Assembly (NCBI GenBank): GCA_027574665.1
Contig: CM050648.1
Location: 138,446,175 to 138,510,174, forward strand
Origin: Rhynochetos jubatus
Lineage: Eukaryota > Chordata > Aves > Eurypygiformes > Rhynochetidae
Direction: 5' to 3'
DNA length: 64,000 nucleotides
This document shows positions 14,001 to 25,612 of this stretch, piece by piece; position 1 is the first letter of the stretch, and every line of letters begins with the position of its first letter. The position numbers were made by a program, and so were the translations under genes. The notes beneath the pieces are model-generated. The model was not told the DNA's origin, did no database searches, and saw only the letters and a list, made by a program, of their open reading frames with translations.

Positions 14001-16329
14001 AGCCCAGAAACACATGGAAAAACAGCACCAGAAGCTATTTACAAGGAAATGCAGAGGAGGACAAAGGACAAAGAGGAGGAGGAAAATCTGGTGAAAAAAA
14101 ATGCACTGTGAGTGCTTTACTTCTGAAGGGCAGGGTATATCAGCAGATGCCACACGAGGTTATCAACAGTAATTACTGCAAGAGAAGTCATTATGTCAAA
14201 GCTTCAGGAAAGAGGAGAAAAAAGGTACTACTGATTTGAAGTGATAAGGATTAAGAAGAAAGCAGAAGGTAAACAAAGGGACTGATGGTAAGCAGGTTGG
14301 GTTCCCAGGCATTTCTCAGCATCACACAGAAAAGAAACCAAACCTGCAATTAAACAAAGAAAAATTAAAGCTTGGCAGGATCTAAACACCCCTGAAGAGA
14401 CTCTAAATTACACACAAGATGTTCAGACCCTCAAGTACCTTCTTCGGCAGCACGTGAGAAAACTGGATAAGTCACCCTGGGTGAGAGGGGCCTGGAAAGG
14501 TGTCACGACATGCTGAATAGCTTCCTGAGAGACAGCTGCCACATGCCACCAAGCAGAAGCTGAATGACCGAATCCCAGGTTTGGGACATGACAAGCCTGA
14601 GCTGTGAGGATGAAGCAATATGGTTGCCATTGGTATTGGATACAGCAGCTACAGCCTCAATAAAATTGTTTAATTTTGTAACGCAAGTGAGGCCAAGCCT
14701 GGGATTAAATATTCATGTAGTAAAAACACGAGCAGAATAAAAACATGCAACCAGAGCCAACTACATCCCCAATCTCCTTACATCCAAGCTGCTAGAATAG
14801 TCTGCTAAAAGACTCCAGTCTTCAAGCACACAAGCAGTCAGCAGGCACCTTCCTGACTACATGGCATGTTAAGAGAAAATACAGTGAGAGCAACACAACA
14901 AATGGCAAAAGGCAGCTCAAGGCAGAGTCTACTGGCATGGTGGTTATCAAGGCAGAAAAACAAGCTGTGCATTTGAACAGACTGAAGAAAGCACTGAACA
15001 CACCTCCATCCAAGTGTCTACCACCAAAGAAACCTTACCTGACTGGGCAAAAGGGAAAAAAAAGATAAACCCAGTGTTTGATGCCAATGATGGAGATTGG
15101 CATGAGCTACTAGGCAAGGAAAGCAGCTTCCTTGCCTTGTTTTGAGCACCAGGATCGAAGTACAGATGGCTGAGACTGTCATTTGGGATCAAAAGTAGAG
15201 ATGCCGCCAGCAAGACACACTAACAAGACTCTCAGGGATCCATGTCACTGCTGATGACGTTTAGGGGTAGAGATGAGCAGACAGCTTGCTGGAAGCTGTG
15301 ACAGTTAAAGGTAGAACTGGCTTTGTCAGCCAAAATAACAGGAAAGCAATCGGACCCGTTCGATAACGCCAAGCTGAAACTGTACATTGCTGCACTATTC
15401 ACTGTGATCTTCCAAGGACAGCCTGGGAGAAGTTCAACCCAGGGCAAAACTACTAAAAGAGAAATCAGCTGCTAAAGGTCATTGGCAAACCATTGCAGGA
15501 TGCCCCAAAACACCCTCAGCCCTTGCTACTCAAGGGGGCACATGGAGCAGTGACTTGTTCAAATCAGCCTTGGGAGTTATCCCTGCTGGAGCCAAGCCTA
15601 ACTGATTCCAGAACAAGTGAGCCTTTGTCACACTCCCCAGTTCAGCAGGAATAATGCATCAGACAGGTCTTTCGGCAGTACTCTGCCTCCTCATCCCTGT
15701 AACGGAGAGCTGGCAGCCCAGGCAGAGGCAGCCTGGTTTCATCATTAACCTGCACCATGGACCCGTCTTGCCACCAGCAGTTAGCCCCGACAAAAAGGGT
15801 TCACCCCCCACTCAGCTGACCCTCTGCCAGGGCCAGCAACACTCAGGACCTTATCAGCGCCCTAGGGAGTTTTAATCAGTGGAAAGCCAGCCCCAGCAGC
15901 AGGGTACTGGAGATTTCTATGCACCACGTGGGCACAGGTGCACCCCCTTGTAAAGGCTGGGCCCATCACCTGGCAGAGCGGGTTTTGTCAGCAGCGGGTG
16001 AAGCAGTTGAAGATTAACCCCTGCTCAGGGTTGTTCCCCAGAGGCATGGGGAATTTTGCCACAGACATCCCCTGCGGGCAGAAACACACCTTGGAAGGTG
16101 GAAAGCAAAGTCCTCCATGAAGATTTGGTCATCCATGTCCAATCTCCTCCCACCTCCTCCTCCTGCTGTTGTTTTTCAAGCCTGTAAGCGGGGGAAAAAA
16201 AAACGTTCAGTGGAAGGAGCTGCAGTGCATCCCGTCCCGGGGGAGATTTCCAACGCAGCCTGAGGAAGGGCGATGCTCCCAGCCCTGCACCGAAGGAGAG
16301 AGCTGGGAATGGTGGAAGCCGGTGGATCC
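11071..16329. other. Intergenic stretch, no gene recognised
   Basis: No exon or RNA gene recognised. The part from about 13.9 to 15.5 kb is rich in A and G on the plus strand and contains AATAAA-like words (for example near 14,660), but I see no coherent reading frame or repeat family. It may hold old, unrecognised repeat sequence. Confidence 0.5.
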
Positions 16330-16720
16330 CCCTGAGCATCCCGACAGAGGGTGAGGTGCCGGTGGGCGCAGAAATCCCCCGTGCCAGCTCCCCGGCTGCT
16401 TCCCCTCCTTCCCCACAGAGGGGAGCTGCGCTGCCTGCTTTTAGGCGAGTCTCGCGCGGAGGCCGGGTGTGCAGCGCTGGATGCAGCTCCCCAGGCAGCC
16501 GAGCTGCATCCCAGCGCTCAGCGGTGTGGATCGGCTCCGCAGCACGCACAGGCAGCTCACCTCTCCTGCTCGCCAGGAAAGCACAAGTCGGAGCCCAGAC
16601 TAGTGTTTCTCCAGCTGCAGGAGGGCAGGCGACAGCCCATGTGGCACGAAGCGCATCTGCGCATCCCGAACGGGCAGAGGCAGTTGATGCAACATCAGCG
16701 CTTTGTGGCATAGAATTCTG
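16330..16720. other. GC-rich patch, weak CpG-island-like
   Basis: About 390 bp with raised G+C and more CpG than the flanks, densest at about 16,440-16,570, but clearly weaker than the islands at 10.8 kb and 41.7 kb. A minus-strand open frame of 228 codons (16,025-16,711) and two overlapping plus-strand frames of about 120 codons cross it. None resembles a known family, and long frames on both strands are expected in GC-rich DNA. It could be a minor promoter or enhancer. Confidence 0.4.
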
Positions 16721-19133
16721 ATATTCGTGTTCTGGTACCGGGAACCCTAAAGCAGGATTTACCGTATCATCAAATCACAGTACACAAGAGGTCTGAAGAA
16801 CAGGGAAGTCCCCATGTCCCTGCCAGGAACGCTGGTAGGTTGTCAACTCGGTGAAGAAATTACAGCTGGACCCCTGATAAAGCAGAGATGCTCCTGAACT
16901 GTATCTGCACTACAAAACTAGTACCAGAAAATTGCACCTTCAAAACGTGTTTCCATTAAATTTAGAGTGTTGATCTCATTGTTCTAAAATAAATCTTGAG
17001 TTTTGTGGGGAAAACAAAAATCCCTGAGGGCTGTTTAATGTCAAGGGTTGGATTCTGATCCAAGCTGTGCGTGCACAATTGCACCAGCCTCAGCTGAGTT
17101 GCTTCTGCTCCACACCCACGTAATGGAGACAGTAATCTGTCCCTCCCTCTCCAGCTACCATATGCACTCTGTGCTGGTGCCCTAATATTATTGGAAACCC
17201 AGAGAAGTCTGCTTTCTTGGGATGCTGCAACTGAGCTGAAATCACAGGTGGCCACAGCCGTACAACTTCTGAGATTACACTTAAATATTTTTAGCTGAGC
17301 CGAGTGCTCACGAACAGGGCAGAAATGACACATCTGGGAGCTGAAATCCTCCCTTTGCAAAGCAGGTACAGCAAAGCAGGGCAAACACATGCCCACCTGG
17401 ATCACCTCTGGATACTGCTCTGGATGGAGGAGCTGAGTGACGTGGGACCTCCCAGCACACAGCACCCCTGCCAGCCAGCACCCGCTGGGATGGTTCCTCC
17501 TGCATGGGGCTTTGGACAGGGACACATTCCAGTCCCCACCGATGTGACCACCAATAATAAATATACAGATTGCAACGGATGGGTGAAATGCAGCCCTTGA
17601 GCTGGCTGTCTGTGCTCTGGGGAGCAGGTTGAGTACAGATAGAATTTATTTTTCTTCTGGAAAAAGAAGCTTTTGTAGAACAAAAAACCCCTGAAAACTA
17701 AAGGCAGCTCTTCAATAAAACCCCACGGACACATTTCATCAAACAAACCCCGCCACATTTAATCTTTTTACAGAAACCAGACATTCAAGACAGCCATTCT
17801 GTGCAAAACCCAGTTTCCTTTGCAAACAAAAAAACCTGCTTTGCTGGAAGTTTTCAGGCAGCCTCAGCACCTTGCCCATGGAAGCAGTAAACAGCAGACA
17901 TGCAGGAAATTCTTGTTTTATCTAATTAATTTCATTTCTTTCCTCTTCCTTCCATGTTCTCCAAGGGAGGATGTGCTTTTGACAGACTCTGAAAGCCACA
18001 AACATGCCCTATCTGTGAATTAGAAGTTGCCAGTTTTCCTGTCTGTTAGTGTTGTCTCTCTGCACTGCAGAAGACTGCACTGCTGTCTTCTGGACAGCTA
18101 AAGTCATTGTGTACAACAGTAACACCTCTGGATCTCATGCACAAGGGGAACCATGCTGCCCCTGCTCTTGCCAATGCAGCCCAACCGAGTTTGGTAACTT
18201 CCTCTCCATCCTTCTACCCAAACGTGCTGCTCTTACGTGACAACACCACTAGGAAAAAATTATTTCCTTTCAGTAAGTGCCCATATCCTTCTGAGGGCAA
18301 GTAGGTCAAAACACAGAATGACAAAGAAATGCTTTTTGATATCTTGGCATCCAGTAGGTGATAGCAGTGATGAGCTTGAATAGCTGTGATGAGTTTGCCA
18401 GGAGCCTCTGCCCAATTTCTCTGCCTGCACACAGGATGGGGCTACACAAGTGAACTAAAACCTTATTAACCCAGGTCCTGGTCCAAAATAGTTAGCACAC
18501 CATTGGAAGATGGATATTTGTTTGGATACTTACTAAGAATCAAATTGATCCCAGGTTGTCCTTCCTCTGCATCTTGTTTGCTTATCCTCTCTCAGCATCT
18601 TGTTTCTGTATGCAAATAACCAGTCTGTTAAGCTGGTGCTCTGGCAGCCCTGAGCATCTATAATTCAGATATCTACCTTGGGAGCGTTGAAAAATAAGCC
18701 AGAAGTCAGGTCCTACATTTTTGTCTTTGCTTATCTGCATTTATGTGCCATCAGCCATCTAGGACCCTCCTAGATCCCACTGATTACAGGGGCTCAGCAC
18801 CACCCAGCATCATGCTCACCTGGCTTTTTGAACATTCTTCTCAGCTACAAAAACATTCTTTCCTGGTCTCAGAGACACACTGTATGGCATTTGGAATAAA
18901 CACCTGCAGCTGCCTCATTTTATTTTTTTCCTCCTTTCCTTTTTCTGGTAACATTATGTTCTCCTAGGGAGGAAAAACATTAGCTTGGTGCTTGGGATGA
19001 TTCAATTACTCAGCAGTAGGTCAGAGAAAAAAAAAAAAACAAAACCAAACATTGGATGCTGCTTCTTGCATCCTCTAAACAAAAGCCTTGCTGGAGCATA
19101 AATGAACTGGCATTGCAGACAGCATCTTAGGAC
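16721..19133. other. Intergenic stretch, no gene recognised
   Basis: Ordinary AT-moderate sequence. I recognised no exon, RNA gene or dispersed repeat. Confidence 0.5.
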
Positions 19134-19190
19134 CAGTAGTCCTAAACTTTTGAAATAGTTTGCACCCTTCTTTAAAAAAAGGGGGATTGA
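19134..19190 (+). mobile_element. Possible hAT/Charlie-type DNA transposon end (relic)
   Basis: The sequence starting cagtagtcctaaacttttg, followed by a gcaccc...tttaaaaaaa stretch, resembles the terminal inverted repeat of hAT/Charlie-type elements, whose ends start CAGTGGTTCTCAAAC and continue into a GCACCC...TTTAAAA segment. I do not see the opposite terminus downstream, nor an 8-bp target duplication, so this would be a single-ended fragment. The match is from memory and is modest. Confidence 0.35.
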
Positions 19191-20491
19191 TTTACAATCT
19201 GTGGCTATGCATTTGTCTTCTTAAAAACCAGCTGGATTCATTACCCTTACTATCAAGCCTAATTATATTTTCCCCACTGCATGGAGGAAGGTGTGAAGTT
19301 CAGCTAACATACAAATCCTGACTTTCCTTAATAATCACGTCTGCTTTTGGAGAGTCCTGTTCTCCCTGCAGATATTTGGATAAACTAGAGGCAGACACAG
19401 ACATCTCCCACAACCTCCATTCAAAGGAAGATTGCGTGGGAGCATTTGCTGCCTCAGCATTATACTTTCCCTGGATGTTGGCACACATGAAGCGTTGCAA
19501 AAGCTGGTGAGAACTTGTATTCACAGAAACATTCACTCCAGAAGTATTCAAGCTGTCATCACACTATAACAGGAGAGGGCAAGGGGGAGGTCCCAAGCAA
19601 GGAATGGAAATAATGCCCAGGCAATTAGTCAGACTAGATAAATAATGAAGAAAATATAATGCAGTTCTAAGAAGCATGAAAATACTAACGCGTAGCGAGG
19701 ACAGGGAACTGAGCTGTGACCAAGAATGAGGAATTTATGCAACAATGGAATTAAGCTGAATTTTGGTGCAAAGCCAACATCTCAGCTCAGGAAACTTCAT
19801 TTAGTTATCATGGGACCACAGAAACACCCAGACTTTCTTCTTCAGCACTTCTAAGGCACCAGCCCTCAGCCTTAGTGATCAGGCTTGTTAGGACTGAGCA
19901 ACCCAGCATTTCACTCGGCTCTGCCAGAACAGGCTCAGAAGCAGAGCCATTGGCTTGTGTGCCCAACCAGGCAGTGTGCCCATCTTCCCAGCCTGTGGGC
20001 ACAGCTGCCTGCAAGTGGCCACGGAGGAGGTTGGGATATTTACAACAGCTTAGCACTCACAGCCTGCAGCTGAGGAAGCAAAGTGAGCCTCCTCCCCACT
20101 TCTTATTGCCAGAATGACCTGGCTATTGTGCTAGTCCAGCCCAGCTCCCTGCCCTGAAACACCGCTTCCCTCCTGGAGAAGTCAAGAGGAAGACCCACTT
20201 GACAGGGCACGGCAAGTGGAGACACAAAAGCAGGGCACTGCTCTGCTGCTTCTGGCAGGGCACCTCCTGGCCATGTTCCCCTGACAGCCTCTGCCCCCCT
20301 TGTATTAGCTTCTCAGGACAAGGTCCCAAGCTCCTGGAGGCTGCCACACAGCCAGGACTGGGTCTTGGTTGAGACACAAGTAGGTCACAGGAAGGGTACA
20401 GTCACCAAAAAGCCCTTTTGCTCAGGGGTACCTCCAAAATGCCCTTTGGGAATAGAGCAACATCATGCCTGCCTGAATTCCTTCAGAGAAG
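19191..20491. other. Intergenic stretch, no gene recognised
   Basis: No gene or recognisable repeat up to the target-site duplication of the solo LTR. Confidence 0.5.
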
Positions 20492-20496
20492 ACGAC

Positions 20497-21233
20497 TGCG
20501 CTGGTTGTAGTCAGGACAGAGTTGATTTTTTTCACAGTAGCATGTATGAGGCTAAGGTTTGGATATACACTGAGAAGAGTACTGATAACACTGGTGTTTT
20601 TTAGCTGTTGCTAAGGAGTGTTGCACCAACTCAAGGACTTTTTCAGCTTCTGATACTGCACCTGTGCTCCCAGCTTCCTCGCTATAAGCAGCCAGGGGGA
20701 TGGAGTGGGATGCAGTTCAGACAGCTAACCCAAACTGACCGAAGGGGTATTGCAATACGCTGAACATCATGCTCACTATACAAGATGGGGATGGGCTGGG
20801 GACCATGGTTTGTTAGTTTGTTCATTTGGCCATTAGATGTTCGTTCATTCACTAGTGAGTTGGTGGGTCAATTGGCTTTCTCGGTCACTCGCTTGCTCGT
20901 GGGGCTCACTGAAACTTGCTCTTGGGCTCTGGCTCTCGCTACCTGGGACCTGGCTGTGTATCATTTGATGTGTGGTAAGAAATTGTATAATTTGTTTTAT
21001 TTTCCATTATTTTCATTACTTATTATTAGTAGTATTGTTAGTGTTATTAGTATTGTTATTATTACTAGTTTTACTATTTTATTCCTTTAATTTCAATTAT
21101 TAAATTGTTCTTATCTCAGTCCACAAGCTTCCTCGTCTTTTCCTCCGATTCTTCTCCTCCACTGAAGAATGGGGGAGGAGATGAGCAAGCAGCTGTGTGG
21201 TACTTAATGGCTAGCTGGGGTTAAACCACGACA
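20497..21233 (+). mobile_element. Solo LTR of an avian endogenous retrovirus, probably ERVL-like
   Basis: A 737-bp LTR starting TG at 20,497 and ending in CA at 21,233. Several landmarks match an LTR family I know from bird genomes: a 5' block with ggacagagttgatttttttc, a mid segment reading aactgaccgaaggggtattg, a decayed TATA region near 20,775, a polyadenylation-like attaaattgttc followed by cttatctcagtccac near 21,100-21,125, and the typical 3' end ctggggttaaaccacgaca. It is flanked by a 5-bp target duplication, acgac at 20,492-20,496 and atgac at 21,234-21,238, differing by one C-to-T change at a CpG. Internal TTATTA/TTAGTA simple sequence lies at about 20,998-21,085. No gag, pol or env sequence adjoins it, so it is a solo LTR left by recombination. 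The orientation follows the usual promoter-to-polyadenylation order. The family name is from memory. Confidence 0.85.
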
Positions 21234-21238
21234 ATGAC

Positions 21239-24200
21239 TTCATTATTGTTAGAATTTTCTGGACTGTTACAGATAACATCACTTCAAAATATGTCACTGC
21301 TGTCTGAGCTGTAGCAGGTGTTTCTCAAAATGCTCTTTTCATGGTTTAAGGATCCCAAGGGATGGTGAATCTGTCACAGCTCCAAGTTAAGATCTTCTGT
21401 TTTGGCAGTGCCGAGTGTCATAACCTGTCCCTTTCCAGATCTACTGCAAGGCAGACTTCTTGTTGAGTTTTCTGTTTGCTTTTTTCTCATTTTTAAGGTG
21501 CACAAATCAGCTTGGCTGTGTTGGCTCACTTTCAGGGCAGAAGCAACAGCACAGTCCATAAACTGACTTGCTTTTATGATAAATCTAAGCTGAGCTATCT
21601 GGGAGCTCCCAGATTGCAACCACTTCCCAGTTTGCTGCCAGAGCTGGACGTGGGCACGTGCCAGCCTTTCCCTCCCTTTACCAATACACTCTGCTTCCAC
21701 AAGAAAAATATGCCAGTGTGTAGGCCAGAACAAGCTGCAGGGGGGGACAAGTGTGGACAAGTGGCCCAAGACCCTGGAGCAATGAAACAGTCAGAGTACA
21801 TGCAGCCTTAGACGCCTCTCTAGGGACACAAAATACTGTGTGTGTCTCTTGGACCATTTTGCTTGATTTTCTGTGTAGGGCCTGGATCGAATCCCCTTCA
21901 GGTCAACAGAAATATTTTTTGAGATTTCAGTGGGAACTGAGTCAGCTTCAGTAAACTTTGTTAACAATAGCAATACAGAGATCAGAGGGATGGTGTGTTT
22001 TATGAACATCCTAATTTCTACTTCCTTAGTTTTTAAGGAAGTGTTTTCTTAGGGACATACCCATCCTTTCATGTTTCCTTTACTCAAGAATCAGAACAGA
22101 GAAGAGATACATTTAACAACTCTGGTGGCTTATTTTCCTGCTGTCACATCTTAAGTCAAAGGAGGTAAGAACGCAGAGACAGAGATTGCCTGACAACAGA
22201 GATAAAGCTCCTCCTCTGAAGATGCCTGCTAGTTCAATGCCTCTTAGCAGGACTTGCAGATACAGACTATCTAATCACGTAAGTGGAGTGGTGCCTACCC
22301 TAAGAACACCAGACAAGGGTAACATTGAGCAACACTTTGCTAGGGACTGATCAGCTTGGTAGAAATGCTTTGATGAAGGTTACTATATCCTTACGTTGTA
22401 TTTTTTTCCCTATAAATTTTCAAATGTCTGGTTTTGGGGCTGAAGTTTTATCCACTGTGTACACAGCTCAGGCTGAACATCTGGGCAGTCATTCTGGCTT
22501 TCAGAAACATGGCAGAAAGGAATTTAGCTTTTTTCAACAACAAGGTTAAGGTGGAGGAAATGTTGCTTTACCCATGTAAAAATTCCCAAATTTTCTTTCT
22601 CACATGGTTTAGGGACAGGATGTGTAATTAAGTAGTGAAGTAACTTCTGGGTTGTGAACATGGGTCTTCCCAGGCCCATAAATCCTGTCAAGATTAGTCA
22701 GTTCAGAAGTTACCTCCTGACTTTGCTGCTGCTTGCAGAAGGACAAAGAGACTGCAGGAAAGAGGACATCCTCTCATTAGGCATTTGAACACTGTCCCCA
22801 GGAATTTGCTTTTCTCCCAGCCTCAGCCATGCTAGGCCATTGAAGCAAAGCTTTCAATGAGTATTCACTAATTGCACATCCCTTCTTTTCCAGGTACTGC
22901 CTGGGGACTCTGGATCCTGATGGGCAGAAGAGCCAAACACTCCCAGCTCTGCTCTGCAGCTGTGCCAAACCCCCCAGCTGGAGCCAGGCAGGCTGCACTG
23001 GGAGCACAGACATGCTCCCCATAGCAGAGCCTTGCAGGCAGCTGCCTCTGAGCATCTTATATTGGACACACAAAAATGAGAGGCTTTAATCTCCAAACCT
23101 CCCCATCCATACAGACTTTCTTTACCCATTGTTGCACACCTTCACTCTGAGCAAACTGCTGCCCAGAGGCCTAAATTAAGCTCCCAGACTCACAAGTTGA
23201 CCACAGAGTGGTTATTAGTGGAAAAACAGCAAGAAAAGGAGTACTAGGCTGACCTTGCAGTGTAATGCCAGTGAAGTGTTGCCCTGCCTCTCAGTGGGTT
23301 TCTGGCTTCCCTGCAGAAAGCCTCAAGGGCAGTGGCCTTATCCCAGCATCATTCTTTGCTTATCCTTAGGGCTTCTTAAACCCTAATGGTAGCTGCAGAC
23401 ACTGCTGGCTGGATGAAACCTAAATTCCTAACAGGAAAAAAAAAAACCAACAGAAATGGGCAGGTGGCACTGTGGGCATCTGGAAGAAAGGAAGGAGATT
23501 AAAGACTTGGAACTTCTGCAATTTCCATACATTTAGGAGGTATTTCTGTTCAAAGAGGAGGCATGGCAGAGACCTGGGGAAACGGTATTACTGCAGGTAG
23601 AGGGGAAAATCTGAATTTGTTCACTCATGGTGAACTGTCACCCTCACCTAAAGCAGCTCTGGGAGGTTTGGGGTGCCAAAGAAGTAAAGAGACAGGGAAG
23701 TCTACAAAGCAGGAGCCATTAGCAAGAACAGTGAGCTACCAGAGATTTTTCTTTTCTCCCTTCAGCAAAATACAGTTTATTTACCCAACTAATCTACATT
23801 TCTGAGTAGGAAAAATATCTCCCCAGGCAACTGAAAGCTTAGTTTGCCCAAGCTGGGAACCTGAGGCAATGTTTTATTAGGAATCTAATCTAAAAGTTAG
23901 GCGTGTGCCTTGTTGCTGCCAATCAAGTTCTGGTAGAAAAGATAGAAATGTAAAGATATATACATATGTAAAAACCTCCTTACCAAAACACATACATTCG
24001 TTGCACTAAGAGTGCGTGCACCTAAATGGGGGAGAGCACTGCATTTCTCTGCCTGATTCACCAGCCGTGCCCATGGTAAGCAGCATATGCCGAAATGCCA
24101 GAAGTTTGAAGGATGTGTGGGTAACACAGGAAGGACTGATCCGTCTCAGATGGCTTTACTTCCTTTTTCTAAAAGTTCACAGCAATGCAGAGCAGATCTG

Positions 24201-25588
24201 ATTCATACCTGTTTCAAGTCACTACCCATTGCCCCCAGTGCTGCCTGCACAGGAAGAGCATTGAATTTGAAGGTATCACTTCTCTAAAACATATAAGAAC
24301 ACAAAACTACACGTGATTCTAAAATTTAAAAAAAAAAAAAATCCAAACCCATGGAACCAGAACTATGCAATAGGAAGGCAGCATGTTGTCCCCAGACTGA
24401 CTCACAGCAAAAGCTGGTCATCAGACCCACTCACACAGGTCCCAGAGCAGAACCTGGCACAGATCTACAGTCTTCTCCTTCACCCAAGGGTGTCGAGGGC
24501 ATTTGCACTGTCAATGCCTAAACATAAAAAAGTCTGAAGCTTGAGCTGCAAGAAGTAAGGACTCTCTGGAAAAATCTGGAATACGCCTGCCCTCGCATTC
24601 TACCAGGGAAACCTTATTTTCCACAGGCCTGCATATTCAGTGTGTATTCATTTAGTATTTCTGGATAAATACAAAATGGCAAAGCTCCTGCTCTGTCTGT
24701 CCGGAAAAGGCACATCCCTTGCACCTGATAGCCATTGCCTGTTCTGTAAGCCACCCTTGAAAGGCTCGTACAAAGCATCCTCCACTGAAAGCTTGGTCTT
24801 CTGCCAGCACAAACATTCTTCAGTGTAGCCTGAACGTGTCCCTTCAGGGGATTTGGGCTGGTGAAATGCAGCAACAGGAAGAAGTACAGAAAAGATAGAC
24901 ACAGGCAGCAGTGGTCGGACAAGCAGCATAAGGGAGCACTGCCCTGGTCATTGTGGGGAGTGTATATGGTCTTGCATGGTTGTGGTAAATTCGCTGGCAT
25001 CCAAATGACCTGAAAAGAGGCAGAGTGAGAGTTGCAAACCTTGCTTAGAAGGGCTTTCAGTCTCACTTGGGGATGCAGACACAGGGCATTGCAGACCACC
25101 TAAAGGAATGCAACGCAGGCAGGCAAAGCTTGCCCAACGCTAATAATCAGTTCCTGCAAGCCAGGCTAGTAAGGGTAGAGCCTCATAGCTCCATCTCGTT
25201 GGGATTCAAATGAAGCCACAAAGATGTGGTCAAAGCAGGAGGACGCAGTCTCCCGCAGGGTTGTTTCACAGACAGGGTGATGTGAGCCAGAGCTGTGCCC
25301 ACATGGCTTTGCTGTGTCATTTCCCTGTGAAGAGCACCTGGCAACTAGGAAATGCAAGTCAATTATAAACCAGAAAATCAAATAGCAGTGCTATCTGGTG
25401 TGATCAGTGTCATTCACTACCCATGTACAATCCAAGTGCAAAGGATAGAGGTGATAAAGAGCTGTTACAAGATATCCCCATTTTGAAACTGTCAAGTTAG
25501 GATTCAGGAAGGGAAGAGGGGATTCCCACACGCTCCCTAGTACCCTGGGAAAGGGAGAGGTTTTGGAGATGGGGGGCACACTTGGTTC
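21239..25588. other. Intergenic stretch, no gene recognised
   Basis: No exon or RNA gene recognised. A short A-run lies at 24,328-24,341. All open frames are short and lack family resemblance. Confidence 0.5.
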
Positions 25589-25612
25589 TTTTTTTTTTTT
25601 TTTTTTTTTTTT
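25589..25612. repeat. 24-bp poly-T run
   Basis: Uninterrupted T homopolymer of 24 bases. It may be the A-tail of a minus-strand retroposed fragment or simple slippage. No flanking element was recognised. Confidence 0.95.

Noticed and set aside
19128..19155. Partial resemblance on the minus strand to miR-203, which lies in the same broad region in mammals
   Set aside because: About 17 of 22 positions agree, but miR-203 is nearly invariant in vertebrates, and no matching precursor hairpin arm is present. The segment fits a hAT terminal repeat better.
20785..21090. A 101-codon frame with hydrophobic C-terminus that could look like a membrane protein
   Set aside because: It lies wholly inside the solo LTR. 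The Ile/Ser/Val-rich tail is translation of the TTATTA/TTAGTA simple sequence.
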